From: a virus | Virus record (IMG/VR): IMGVR_UViG_3300005748_000092 | Location: 1-43,190 of that record | Length of the DNA: 43,190 nucleotides | Direction: 5' to 3' (one strand) | In this document: positions 23,476-31,051 of the stretch, piece after piece | Layout: every line of letters begins with the position of its first letter | Numbering within the stretch: position 1 is the first letter of the stretch | Notes under the pieces: generated by a model | The model's input: the letters and a program-made list of their open reading frames with translations, nothing else | Database searches by the model: none | What the model was told of the DNA's origin: nothing | Made by a program: the position numbers and the translations under genes

Positions 23476-23495
23476 CAGTATAAAACAAGATTTAA

Positions 23496-23651
23496 ATGTT
23501 AAAACGAATCCATAAAGAGTTAAACAAACTAGAGCCAACATTTTATCATGAGCAATACCGGCCTTATAATTTCAGAGAGGCTTGTTTGATTGTGATAGTT
23601 TTGGGGTTGTTGTTTGGATCAGTTTTATTTGGATTAGCATTATTAATTTAA
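23496..23651 (+). CDS. Small membrane protein, first gene of transcript C
   Basis: 51 residues: a polar basic N-terminal 28 residues, then one long hydrophobic helix (about 29-51, Leu/Val/Ile/Gly) reaching the very C-terminus. It starts 20 bases after the -7 box of promoter copy C, the same distance as in copy B, which supports the start. A tail-anchored inner-membrane protein made early could act in superinfection exclusion or host membrane change; this is only a possibility. Confidence 0.55.
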   Translation: MLKRIHKELNKLEPTFYHEQYRPYNFREACLIVIVLGLLFGSVLFGLALLI

Positions 23652-23657
23652 AACACT

Positions 23658-23749
23658 CAACAGGAGCATAGGACAATTCAAGTATAAACAAACAGTTTTT
23701 ACTAGGTGTACTGAAGGGGTTTAGTATAAAGTCGCTCCTGTTGGTTTTT
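23658..23749 (+). ncRNA. Structured RNA closed by a 10-bp stem with a T run
   Basis: CAACAGGAGC (23658-23667) pairs perfectly with GCTCCTGTTG (23734-23743), followed by GTTTTT, so it could terminate transcription. The 66-base loop holds two copies of AGTATAAA (near 23681 and 23723) around a TTTTTACT that can pair with either, so two alternative inner stems are possible. It may be a large terminator or a small RNA processed from the 3' part of transcript C. No known class is recognised. Confidence 0.45.
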
Positions 23750-23766
23750 AACACAATGATAAAATT

Positions 23767-23847
23767 ATGTACGTTGCGCAGCAATGGATTTTATCTAGCT
23801 TGTTAAATATTGCGGTAATGGTTGCTGACGATCTCATGAGTCGTTAA
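23767..23847 (+). CDS. Possible 26-residue leader-type peptide
   Basis: ATG with an AAAATT leader, then 26 codons (amphipathic to hydrophobic, one Trp) and TAA. It lies after the structured RNA and runs through the first half of the tRNA-like element. Either the peptide or the tRNA-like RNA may be the true product. Weak support; listed because the start context matches the neighbouring genes. Confidence 0.25.
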   Translation: MYVAQQWILSSLLNIAVMVADDLMSR

Positions 23848-23887
23848 GGGTAGCCCCCCAGTGGATGTTCGATTCATCCGACCGCAA
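23810..23887 (+). tRNA. tRNA-like element, anticodon CAT, D-arm missing
   Basis: Acceptor arms TTGCGGT (23810-23816) and ACCGCAA (23881-23887) pair over 7 bp. A canonical T-arm, GGATG TTCGATT CATCC (23863-23879), includes the GTTCGATTC consensus. A hairpin with loop CTCATGA (23833-23839) presents CAT with T33 before it, on a 7-bp stem. Only about 9 bases separate the acceptor from this stem, so no D-arm fits. The 16-base variable part has a GGG/CCC mini stem. It could be a degraded tRNA, a mimic, or a new tRNA form. CCA is not encoded. Confidence 0.45.
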
Positions 23888-23917
23888 CACAAAATGTAAA
23901 ACGCAAAATGTAAAATT

Positions 23918-24292
23918 ATGAAAAGATTCAACAAAGACGGTAAAGAGGTTGAGAAGCCAGTAGCAAACTTTGCATGGGGTGATATTGATAAGCAAAAAGA
24001 ATGGACTGATGCAACAAATTTTTGGTTAAGGAATTGTTTAACCCCTCAACAAATGGCTGAGAAGATAAAAGAGTTGGAGAGTAAATTGGAAGACAAGTAT
24101 GAAGAATTATTTAACAAGGTTGCTGAGCTCAAAGATTCACAGCAAGAAAATGAGAGATTGAAAGAGGGAATTAACAAGATAGACACAATGAGTTTGAATA
24201 GTGAAATAATGGGAACTTTTGATTATCATGATTTATCGCTTAGGGAATTACTCGAACAACTTTTAGAAACCAAACAAAAACAAGAAGGATGA
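23918..24292 (+). CDS. Coiled-coil early protein
   Basis: 124 residues. Residues about 45-90 form a coiled coil (KIKELESKLEDKYEELFNKV); the N-terminus is basic, with a Trp-rich segment near 20-36. No known domain. The leader has a repeat of CAAAATGTAAAA twice, ending 5 bases before the ATG. It overlaps the next gene by ATGA. Confidence 0.5.
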   Translation: MKRFNKDGKEVEKPVANFAWGDIDKQKEWTDATNFWLRNCLTPQQMAEKIKELESKLEDKYEELFNKVAELKDSQQENERLKEGINKIDTMSLNSEIMGTFDYHDLSLRELLEQLLETKQKQEG

Positions 24293-24573
24293 AAATAGTA
24301 ATACTTGACTTAATACCGTGCGAATGTTGTGGCGTAGGTAAGTTGCCCGAAGATATGAAAATTGATGAGAACGGTGTTTGGACTTGCTTAGGTTGTATTG
24401 ATGAATTTAAAAATCAAACCTATAAAACATTAATAGAAGTAGATAAGGTTGCTTTAATGGTAAAAGATACTTTAGAGGAAATGATGACTGGATTTGATTC
24501 AATAAATGAAAGGGATGATTTTATCATGGATATTGTGTTAGGGGTTAAAAAAAGAATTCAAAACGAAAATTAA
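24289..24573 (+). CDS. Zinc-ribbon early protein
   Basis: 94 residues. CECCGVG near residue 11 and CLGC near 34 form a four-Cys zinc ribbon; a charged helix follows. The ribbon is similar in layout to the one in the protein at 20790. Possible nucleic acid or protein binding; function unknown. Confidence 0.5.
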   Translation: MKIVILDLIPCECCGVGKLPEDMKIDENGVWTCLGCIDEFKNQTYKTLIEVDKVALMVKDTLEEMMTGFDSINERDDFIMDIVLGVKKRIQNEN

Positions 24574-24576
24574 ACT

Positions 24577-24807
24577 ATGAAAACACTACTGTTTTACATA
24601 TTGCTAAGCACATCACTTTGCATTGTCAAAGAACCATACAAGCCAAGAGCAAAAGAACTATGCAGCAGACCCTATGTAATAACCAAACCAGAGCCAAAGC
24701 AAGGTAAGCTATTCGATAAGCCTATACGCTTTTACGAGATGCCGAGGTATAAGTATAAACCAGGATTCCCTACGTTGGGAATTGATTATTTAATTGTGAG
24801 AGTATAA
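24577..24807 (+). CDS. Small exported or anchored protein
   Basis: 76 residues with a hydrophobic N-terminal stretch (LLFYILLSTSLCIV, residues 4-17) after MKT, typical of a signal peptide or anchor, then a Pro/Lys/Tyr-rich basic chain. No good lipobox (TSLC). It starts 3 bases after the preceding stop. Envelope location is likely; function unknown. Confidence 0.45.
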   Translation: MKTLLFYILLSTSLCIVKEPYKPRAKELCSRPYVITKPEPKQGKLFDKPIRFYEMPRYKYKPGFPTLGIDYLIVRV

Positions 24808-24819
24808 AACAGAAAGAAG

Positions 24820-25014
24820 ATGAAATATAAAACAGAGTATAAAATCCTAGAAGGGGACGCTATTAAATTAGCAAATGAAATTCATGAAGCTGAAAAAGAA
24901 GGCTTTATAACTTGGGGTAACATGACAGCAGTTTTAGCAAAATCAGATGAATGTATTTTGTATGGAATGTTGATGAGTAAGACCACACCAATTAAAACTT
25001 TAAAAGATGAATGA
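24820..25014 (+). CDS. Small hypothetical protein
   Basis: 64 residues, mixed alpha/beta, charged, without signal peptide or membrane helix. An AGAAAGAAG leader precedes the ATG. It overlaps the next gene by 8 bases. The family is not recognised. Confidence 0.45.
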   Translation: MKYKTEYKILEGDAIKLANEIHEAEKEGFITWGNMTAVLAKSDECILYGMLMSKTTPIKTLKDE

Positions 25015-25351
25015 TAAACTGAAAGAGCAAATTGAAGCCGAAATTAAAAAAGGCTGTGGTAGATATTCTGCATTGGTAGATTTAGACTCTATCATGAGAT
25101 TAATTGAACAAAACACCCTAACCTTAGAATCAAAGATTGATGAGAATGGGGTGGTTTTAGCAAAACCTCATGAATGCGCTGAAGGGTATGACGTGGAGTG
25201 TGAATGTACTGGTTTATGTTACGGCTCAGATTATGCGAACCTCCCAACCATTAAACAAATGCCCTCTATAATCAGAGAGTTGAGAGAAGAGAATGAGAGG
25301 TTGAGAAATCAAAACAAAGTACTAACGATATTAAAAGATAAATTGAAATGA
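25007..25351 (+). CDS. Cysteine-containing protein with C-terminal leucine zipper
   Basis: 114 residues. The middle has Cys at CAEGYDVECECTGLCYG (near 57-73), possibly metal-binding; the C-terminal 30 residues form a coiled coil (IIRELREENERLRNQNKVL). It overlaps the neighbours on both sides. The coiled coil may allow pairing with the next protein. Function unknown. Confidence 0.45.
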   Translation: MNDKLKEQIEAEIKKGCGRYSALVDLDSIMRLIEQNTLTLESKIDENGVVLAKPHECAEGYDVECECTGLCYGSDYANLPTIKQMPSIIRELREENERLRNQNKVLTILKDKLK

Positions 25352-25932
25352 ACGATAGAACAGAGAAAGCAGCAACCTTACAAGAACAATTCAGAAAAGA
25401 TACTGGTAGTAGAAGACCAATAACAAGAACAATGGAATCATATGCTACTTACTGGTCTAACTATGCTGAATGGCTTGAATTAAGATTAAACTCCCAACCC
25501 TTAAACCTTGATGTTAAAGTTGATGATAATTGGGTAGAGGTGAAGGAGCCTAAAGCAAACCAATATGATTTTGAAGAAATTACAGAGCGTGTTGAATATC
25601 ACCAAAGATTAGAAGCCTACCAGCAAGCCAAGACAGTTAAAGAGAAGATAGCGGAGTTAACTAAAGAACGGGACGAGTTGAAAGATGTTGTTGAACAGTG
25701 GGAGGGTTATTTTGATGATGCAACAGGAACCCATCCATACAAAAAACAACTCAAAGCAGAACAAGACAAGGTGAAGGAGTTGGTTAGAACGGCATACATT
25801 GATGCGTTAAAGGAAAAGAAGCACATGGATTATGATGAACCTTTGACAGTTGGAGAACACGCTGAGGCATTAATTCACGCTGACAACTACTGCACTGAAA
25901 AACTCAAAGAGCTAAAAGCAAAACAGCAATAA
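25348..25932 (+). CDS. Charged coiled-coil protein
   Basis: 194 residues, highly charged, with a coiled coil at about 88-120 (EKIAELTKERDELKDVVEQW) and further helical segments to the end (LKELKAKQQ). It contains an N-terminal aromatic patch (YATYWSNYAEWLEL). No catalytic motif is visible. It is the largest gene of this island and ends 33 bases before the next gene. Confidence 0.5.
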   Translation: MNDRTEKAATLQEQFRKDTGSRRPITRTMESYATYWSNYAEWLELRLNSQPLNLDVKVDDNWVEVKEPKANQYDFEEITERVEYHQRLEAYQQAKTVKEKIAELTKERDELKDVVEQWEGYFDDATGTHPYKKQLKAEQDKVKELVRTAYIDALKEKKHMDYDEPLTVGEHAEALIHADNYCTEKLKELKAKQQ

Positions 25933-25965
25933 GAGAAACACAAATAAAAATCGTAAATTTACATC

Positions 25966-26262
25966 ATGAAGAATAAAACAACAATACTAGACCGGCACGC
26001 AAGATTAGTTGATGATATTGAAAAATTAAAATTGTCTGACCTTTTATTTGTGGTTCTTTTTTATGCCAAAATTACTGATCAAATTAACTGGAATTGGTTT
26101 TTCGTTTTTTTGCCATTAATTTACAGAGGAATTTTATTTTTATTCTTTTTCATGAGAGAAGGATATTTGAGAGGTAGACTTGTAAAGGCTGAATTGAAGG
26201 CAAAAGAAGAATTAAAAAAAGAGGCTATAAAGTTTGCTGAAGGGGTGAAAGGAGAGGAATGA
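25966..26262 (+). CDS. Two-helix membrane protein
   Basis: 98 residues with two hydrophobic segments (about 24-36 and 43-62) and a charged helical C-terminal half rich in Lys and Glu. TAAATTTA at 25952-25959 may be a weak -7 box, though no TTG lies at the right distance. It overlaps the next tiny gene as ATGA. Function unknown. Confidence 0.5.
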   Translation: MKNKTTILDRHARLVDDIEKLKLSDLLFVVLFYAKITDQINWNWFFVFLPLIYRGILFLFFFMREGYLRGRLVKAELKAKEELKKEAIKFAEGVKGEE

Positions 26263-26375
26263 TATTTCTAGGAATAATATTAGCCGTTTGCAAATACCTT
26301 TTTGATTTGGTATATAATCCAAGTTATTTATTTGAAATGGATGAAAATACATTCACAACAACAATTGAATTATGA
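26259..26375 (+). CDS. Tiny membrane peptide gene
   Basis: 38 residues with a hydrophobic first half (IFLGIILAVCKYLFDLVY) and a polar Thr-rich end. It starts inside the previous stop and ends inside the next start (both ATGA), filling exactly the space between two genes. This packing supports translation. Function unknown. Confidence 0.45.
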   Translation: MIFLGIILAVCKYLFDLVYNPSYLFEMDENTFTTTIEL

Positions 26376-26596
26376 AAAAGACAATACTAATACTATCAAT
26401 AATAGCACTAACAAGCTGCACAAAAGACTGGAGATGCGAAGTTGAAACGACATCAACGTACGTTAATTCTACTTATGAAATAGACTTTAGAGGTACAACA
26501 GAAGAAAAAAACGAGTACGAACAGAAAGGAACTTCTAGCTATTCAGACGGTGACGGAGGAACGATTGAAACTAAAACGACTTGTTATGCCGACTAG
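26372..26596 (+). CDS. Small phage lipoprotein
   Basis: 74 residues with a clear lipoprotein signal: MKKTILILSIIALTSC, lipobox L-T-S-C with Cys16 to be acylated. The mature part is about 59 residues, Thr/Glu/Ser-rich, with two further Cys. Small early phage lipoproteins often block superinfection by covering or blocking the receptor; that role is inferred. It overlaps the previous gene by ATGA and the next by 11 bases. Confidence 0.6.
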   Translation: MKKTILILSIIALTSCTKDWRCEVETTSTYVNSTYEIDFRGTTEEKNEYEQKGTSSYSDGDGGTIETKTTCYAD

Positions 26597-26867
26597 GGAG
26601 GAAACCTTAATTAATTGGCTTGATGGGGGCGGTATTAATGGGGGGTTATACATTGATTGCGACAATATGGATTTTATAATTGATTGTGTAAATGAGTTAT
26701 ATGTAACAGACAGGCGAGAACTAGTAAGAAACAAAGCAAACGCGCGAATCAATAGAAAGACACGTTTAGTTGTCACTAAGTGTTTACGTTTAGGATTACA
26801 CCCGATAATGCAATTAAAAAGGCTGCAACCAATTCAACAAACTTTAGTTTTCGGAGTTTCTGATTAA
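26586..26867 (+). CDS. Small protein upstream of the large terminase
   Basis: 93 residues from the ATG at 26586; a GTG at 26550 would overlap the lipoprotein gene further. The N-terminal half is acidic with a Gly-rich GGGINGG; the C-terminal half is basic (RINRKTRLVVTK), so it may bind DNA. It shares one base with the terL start (TAATG), which suggests translational coupling. The family is not recognised. Confidence 0.45.
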   Translation: MPTREETLINWLDGGGINGGLYIDCDNMDFIIDCVNELYVTDRRELVRNKANARINRKTRLVVTKCLRLGLHPIMQLKRLQPIQQTLVFGVSD

Positions 26868-29323
26868 TGAATTTAACGGATGACGAAATATTAGAGCTTG
26901 AAAGATTAATTCATGAGCAAGAAGTTTATGAATCGCGTGAAAGCCTAATTGAGTTTGCAAAAAAAATGATGCCTGGTTTTGATGAAACGCAATTCCACAA
27001 AACGTATTATCATATTTTATTACTATTTGCAAAAGGATTAATCAAGCGTTTAATGGTTACAATCCCCCCGCAAACTGGAAAAGCTGTTCAAGTAGACACT
27101 CCAGTTTTAACAACTGATGGTTGGGTGAATCATGGTGATTTAAAACCAGGTATGTTTGTTTATGGAGAAGGTGGCAAAAAAGTAAAGGTTTTAGAGGTGC
27201 ATAAAAAATCATTAGTTGAATCTTCAAAAGTTCATATTGCTGGGTACAATCCTATAATTGCATCAAACAATCATGAATGGGTTGTTTTATGTGATCGTGA
27301 AAAGTACAGAAATCGCAACGCTTCAGGAACAAAAAGAGTTAAAGAAAAACTAGAAACTAGCCAATTATTGTTAGGTCAAAGACGAAATCCAGCTATCCAG
27401 TCAGACAATGTAATTGAAGGGGAACATAAAGAGTTGCCGATCGACCCATATATTTTAGGTTGCTGGTTGGGTGATGGAAACTCAGAGGGGGGCCGTTTAA
27501 CGTGTGGTGTTCAAGATATTGACCATTTTAAAAAGTTTGGGAGTTATCGAGAGGTAAAACCAGGTATTTACAATATTAGAATTGAAGGATTAACAAAAAC
27601 TTTAAGACTAAATAATTTACAATACAACAAACACATACCAAAAGACTATTTATTTTCTAGTGTTGAGCAAAGACTAGAGCTGTTGCGTGGGTTAATGGAT
27701 ACAGATGGATGCATTGACACTAGACATAGATGTGAGTTCACTCAAAAAACGGGGCAATTATCAATTGATTTTTATCAATTAGTAAGAAGTTTAGGAATAA
27801 AAGCAACATTCAATACTTACGTTGCTAAAATCTACGGAGCAGATAAAGGATTTAAAGATAGAATTACTTTTAGTAGACCAGTTTATGAGGTGTTTAAACT
27901 AAAAAGAAAACTAGAAAGACAGCGATTTGATGGGCGAAAAGATGGAGATAGATTTTTTATTGATAAAGTTGAACCGATAGGAAAACGATTAGTTAATTGC
28001 ATTACTGTTGAAGGCGGTTTGTATTTAGTTGGTAAAGATTTAGTGTTAACCCATAACTCTACCGGATCAACTATTATGCTGCCATCGTTCCTTTTTGGAA
28101 TTGACCCGAATAAGAAGATTGCAGTGGGTAGTTATTCAACAACTTTTGCGCGTAAATTTAATAGAGAAATTCAAAGAGTCATAGATACACCCCAATATCA
28201 TGAAATATTTCCAGAAACAACATTAAACGCCTCAAATGTTGTAACAATCTCCAGTTCTTATTTAAGAAACTCAGAAGAATTTGAAATCGTAGGATATAAA
28301 GGCAGTTTAAAAGCAGTTGGAAGGGGTGGGCCATTAACGGGAAACCCGGTTGACATTATGATAATGGATGACTTATACAAAGACGCAAGCGAAGGGAACA
28401 GCCCAGTAATAAGGGAAGGCGTTTGGGATTGGTATAGCTCAGTAGTTCAAAAGAGGTTGCACAACAAAAGCCAGGAATTAATCGTTTTTACCCGTTGGCA
28501 TCAAGACGATTTGATTGGATTACTAGAAAAAAAAGATAAGGTAGTTTTGATTGAATCAATTGACGATATTGAAGCACTAGGCCCAGATTTTGACGGATGG
28601 ATTAAAATAAATTTTGAAGCGATAAAAGAAAGTGAACCGACTCCAATTGACCCACGCCAAAAAGGAGAAGCACTTTACCCAGAACGCCAAGGTTTAAAGA
28701 AGCTGTTAAAAGAACGTGAGCAAGACCCAGAAAAATTCAACTGCATGAATCAAGGCAATCCGATTTCACAGGAGGGATTAATGTATAAACCTTTTGGATC
28801 GTATGTAGAATTGCCACAAATCAAGATCAAAAAATCTTATGTAGATACTGCCGACAAAGGGACGGATTATTTATGCGCTGTACATTATGCGGTGCCACTA
28901 GACGCAAATGACGATAGGCGCTTTGTTTTAGATGTTGTTTATAGCCAAGAGGCAATGGAAACAACCGAACCGTTATTGGCTAAATCTTTAGATAATAATC
29001 AAATTGACGAATGTATTGTTGAGTCAAACAACGGGGGTCGAGGGTTTGCAAGGGCTGTTGAGCAAATAGTAAACGGCAAAACAGAAATAAGTTGGAAACA
29101 TCAAAGTAAAAATAAAGAGGCTAGGATTGTATCAAATAGCGCAACAGTAAACAGAAGAATTGTATTTCCTGAAGGTTGGGAAAAGCGCTGGCCTACATTT
29201 TATGAGCATCTAAGATTTTACAAAAAACTATTTAACGCAAACAAGCAAGATGGAATCCCAGATGTGTTAACAGGGATAGTTGAGCAAGATGTTGAAGGGT
29301 CGTCAACTGAAATTTATTGGTAA
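26867..29323 (+). CDS. terL: Large terminase subunit precursor with intein
   Basis: 818 residues. Exteins 1-72 and 398-818 join into a 493-residue terminase. P-loop PPQTGK then STG is split between Lys72 and Ser398; Walker B is IMIMDD (497-502); the coupling motif is TRWHQDDL (542-549). The nuclease acids fit Asp660 (YVDTAD), Glu719 (VESNNGG) and Asp799 (DGIPDVL). The ATPase drives DNA into the prohead and the nuclease cuts the ends. Splicing is needed for activity because the intein breaks the ATP-binding loop. It starts at the stop of the preceding gene. Confidence 0.85.
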   Translation: MNLTDDEILELERLIHEQEVYESRESLIEFAKKMMPGFDETQFHKTYYHILLLFAKGLIKRLMVTIPPQTGKAVQVDTPVLTTDGWVNHGDLKPGMFVYGEGGKKVKVLEVHKKSLVESSKVHIAGYNPIIASNNHEWVVLCDREKYRNRNASGTKRVKEKLETSQLLLGQRRNPAIQSDNVIEGEHKELPIDPYILGCWLGDGNSEGGRLTCGVQDIDHFKKFGSYREVKPGIYNIRIEGLTKTLRLNNLQYNKHIPKDYLFSSVEQRLELLRGLMDTDGCIDTRHRCEFTQKTGQLSIDFYQLVRSLGIKATFNTYVAKIYGADKGFKDRITFSRPVYEVFKLKRKLERQRFDGRKDGDRFFIDKVEPIGKRLVNCITVEGGLYLVGKDLVLTHNSTGSTIMLPSFLFGIDPNKKIAVGSYSTTFARKFNREIQRVIDTPQYHEIFPETTLNASNVVTISSSYLRNSEEFEIVGYKGSLKAVGRGGPLTGNPVDIMIMDDLYKDASEGNSPVIREGVWDWYSSVVQKRLHNKSQELIVFTRWHQDDLIGLLEKKDKVVLIESIDDIEALGPDFDGWIKINFEAIKESEPTPIDPRQKGEALYPERQGLKKLLKEREQDPEKFNCMNQGNPISQEGLMYKPFGSYVELPQIKIKKSYVDTADKGTDYLCAVHYAVPLDANDDRRFVLDVVYSQEAMETTEPLLAKSLDNNQIDECIVESNNGGRGFARAVEQIVNGKTEISWKHQSKNKEARIVSNSATVNRRIVFPEGWEKRWPTFYEHLRFYKKLFNANKQDGIPDVLTGIVEQDVEGSSTEIYW
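27083..28057 (+). mobile_element. Class 3 intein with LAGLIDADG endonuclease in terL
   Basis: 325 residues (73-397 of the precursor), in frame. It starts with Ala, not Cys or Ser, and ends VLTHN followed by Ser398. The class 3 signature is visible: Trp138 two residues after block B His136 (NHEW), Cys378 in block F (VNCITVEG, in place of the usual Asp), Thr395 before His396-Asn397. A DOD homing endonuclease is inserted, with LGCWLGDG (197-204) and LRGLMDTDG (273-281); both Asp are kept, so it may be active. The branch nucleophile should be Cys378. Confidence 0.85.
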
Positions 29324-29347
29324 TTACCCTTATACAAAAAAAAATTG

Positions 29348-29355
29348 TACTTTTG
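29348..29355 (+). promoter_or_regulatory. Possible -7 box before the portal gene
   Basis: TACTTTTG fits TAnnTTTG, 17 bases before the portal ATG, in the 49-base gap after terL. No TTG lies at 17-23 bp upstream, so support is limited to the -7 box. Confidence 0.3.
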
Positions 29356-29372
29356 TTATTATATCTCTAGTT

Positions 29373-31037
29373 ATGATTTTTGAAAGTGATGAACAAGCAA
29401 TAAAATACATTAGAGCGAATCAAAGTGTTTCGCCTTATATTGAAAAAGCCCGAAATGAGGCTAGAGAATTGTTTGCACTTGTTGAGGGGGACGGGTTCAA
29501 AGACGAACTAATTAAACGGATTGAACACATTGAAGGCACAAAAAAGGCAATTGCCAGAAAGAAGTACAGTCGATCAATTGTAGACCTTTACCAAAGAATT
29601 TCACAGCCAATTTCAAACGTATTTAGCGCAACAGGTGGAAGCGCCGAATATAATATTGACAACGAAGACAAGAAAAAAGAGTTTCTTTTGAAGATTGGAA
29701 ACATTCGAGACAACAAAAGCATTAAACAATATGCTGAGGACGTTTGGATGCCTTTATACCATACAGACCCGAATGGAGTTGTTTTCATGGAGTACACAAC
29801 AGAGGCCAAACATGGTAAAAATGACGTTTATCCAACATACAAAAGTATTAATAAAATACGTTCTTACATTCCAGAAGGGCAAAATTTAAGTGCTATCTTA
29901 TTTGAACCAAAACATGAAAGGTTTTTAGAAAGCTCAGAAGAAACACAATTAGTTTGGCGTTTGGTTGACGATAAAAAAGACTATACATTTATTCAAAGGG
30001 GTGACGCTTTTATTCTAGATGAAGTCAGAACATTTGAGCACCCGTTTGGAAAGGTGCCAGGGATAATAAACAGTGATATTATCAAAATAGGTTCTGTTGA
30101 ATTCAGATTAAGCCCTTATCATAAGATAAAAGAGTTAACGAGAGAATACGCCCGTGACCAATCTATCAAAACAATTTATAAATTTTTACAGGGGTTCCCG
30201 ATTCATTGGCGTTATGTTACTCAGTGTAAGCCATGCCAAGGAACAGGGAAAGAAGGTAACGGTAAATGCAAGGTTTGTGATGGAAAAGGGATTTATCAAA
30301 GCAAAGATGTTACCGATCAGGTAAATATTACAATGCCAAAATCAAAAGATGATGTAATTGTTGCTCCAGATATTACGGGTTTTATATCGCCTGACCTTGA
30401 AACATGGAAAAGATATGATGAAGAAAACGCATTGTTAGAATTTCTTTCAATGGGAACACATTGGGGATCACATAAAGAGAAGTCACAGGACATGACCGCC
30501 ACAGAGGTTTGGATTGACGTTCAACCTGTTACAAATAAGCTTTGCAAGTACGCAAGAACAACAGAATATTTTATTAATTGGATGTCAAACATGGTTTACG
30601 CGTACCAGAACCCAGGAGCGGCAAAACCAGTTTCAAATTACAATCTAGGAAAGCGGTATATTATAGAAAGCCCAGACGTAATTTTAGAGAAGTACCAGAA
30701 ATCAAAAGAAAAAGGTGACGCCATAACAATACTTGACAGATTATACAATGAGTATTTGACAAGCAAATATGAAAACGATCCAGAATGGTTAAGATTTGAA
30801 TTGCTTAAATCAGAGGTTGAACCATATTTGCATTATACACTTGAAGAAATTTCTACTATTTTTGGTCAAAAAGAAGCCATGAGAAAAGCTTTGTTTGTTG
30901 ATTGGTGGCAAATTATCACGAATGAAGAAAAGCTAATTAATGACGGCGTTAAATTACGTAAAATGTTTGACGCTTGGATTGAACAACAAAACTTATCTAT
31001 TGCAGAAAGTACTCCGGAGGTTCCGGATGAAATATAA
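29373..31037 (+). CDS. Portal protein with a DnaJ-like zinc motif
   Basis: 554 residues directly after terL, the standard place for the portal. I chose the ATG at 29373 (MIFESDEQ), since the earlier in-frame start overlaps terL by 44 bases. The charged N-terminus, the central Tyr/Trp-rich body and the final helices (LGKRYIIESPDVILEKYQ) fit phage portals, which form the 12-part ring through which DNA passes. Odd: Cys285, Cys288, Cys299 and Cys302 (CKPCQGTG, CKVCDGKG) form a DnaJ-type zinc finger not present in most portals. Confidence 0.65.
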   Translation: MIFESDEQAIKYIRANQSVSPYIEKARNEARELFALVEGDGFKDELIKRIEHIEGTKKAIARKKYSRSIVDLYQRISQPISNVFSATGGSAEYNIDNEDKKKEFLLKIGNIRDNKSIKQYAEDVWMPLYHTDPNGVVFMEYTTEAKHGKNDVYPTYKSINKIRSYIPEGQNLSAILFEPKHERFLESSEETQLVWRLVDDKKDYTFIQRGDAFILDEVRTFEHPFGKVPGIINSDIIKIGSVEFRLSPYHKIKELTREYARDQSIKTIYKFLQGFPIHWRYVTQCKPCQGTGKEGNGKCKVCDGKGIYQSKDVTDQVNITMPKSKDDVIVAPDITGFISPDLETWKRYDEENALLEFLSMGTHWGSHKEKSQDMTATEVWIDVQPVTNKLCKYARTTEYFINWMSNMVYAYQNPGAAKPVSNYNLGKRYIIESPDVILEKYQKSKEKGDAITILDRLYNEYLTSKYENDPEWLRFELLKSEVEPYLHYTLEEISTIFGQKEAMRKALFVDWWQIITNEEKLINDGVKLRKMFDAWIEQQNLSIAESTPEVPDEI

Positions 31038-31051
31038 ATAAACAAATAAAT

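Noticed and set aside
23889-23913. Short direct repeat CAAAATGTAAAA before the gene at 23918
   Set aside because: Two AT-rich copies only, which can be chance or a translation leader; too weak to be called an element.
29280-29372. Upstream extended start of the portal gene
   Set aside because: It overlaps the terL end by 44 bases and adds an unlikely N-terminus; the ATG at 29373 has a better leader and a -7-like box upstream.
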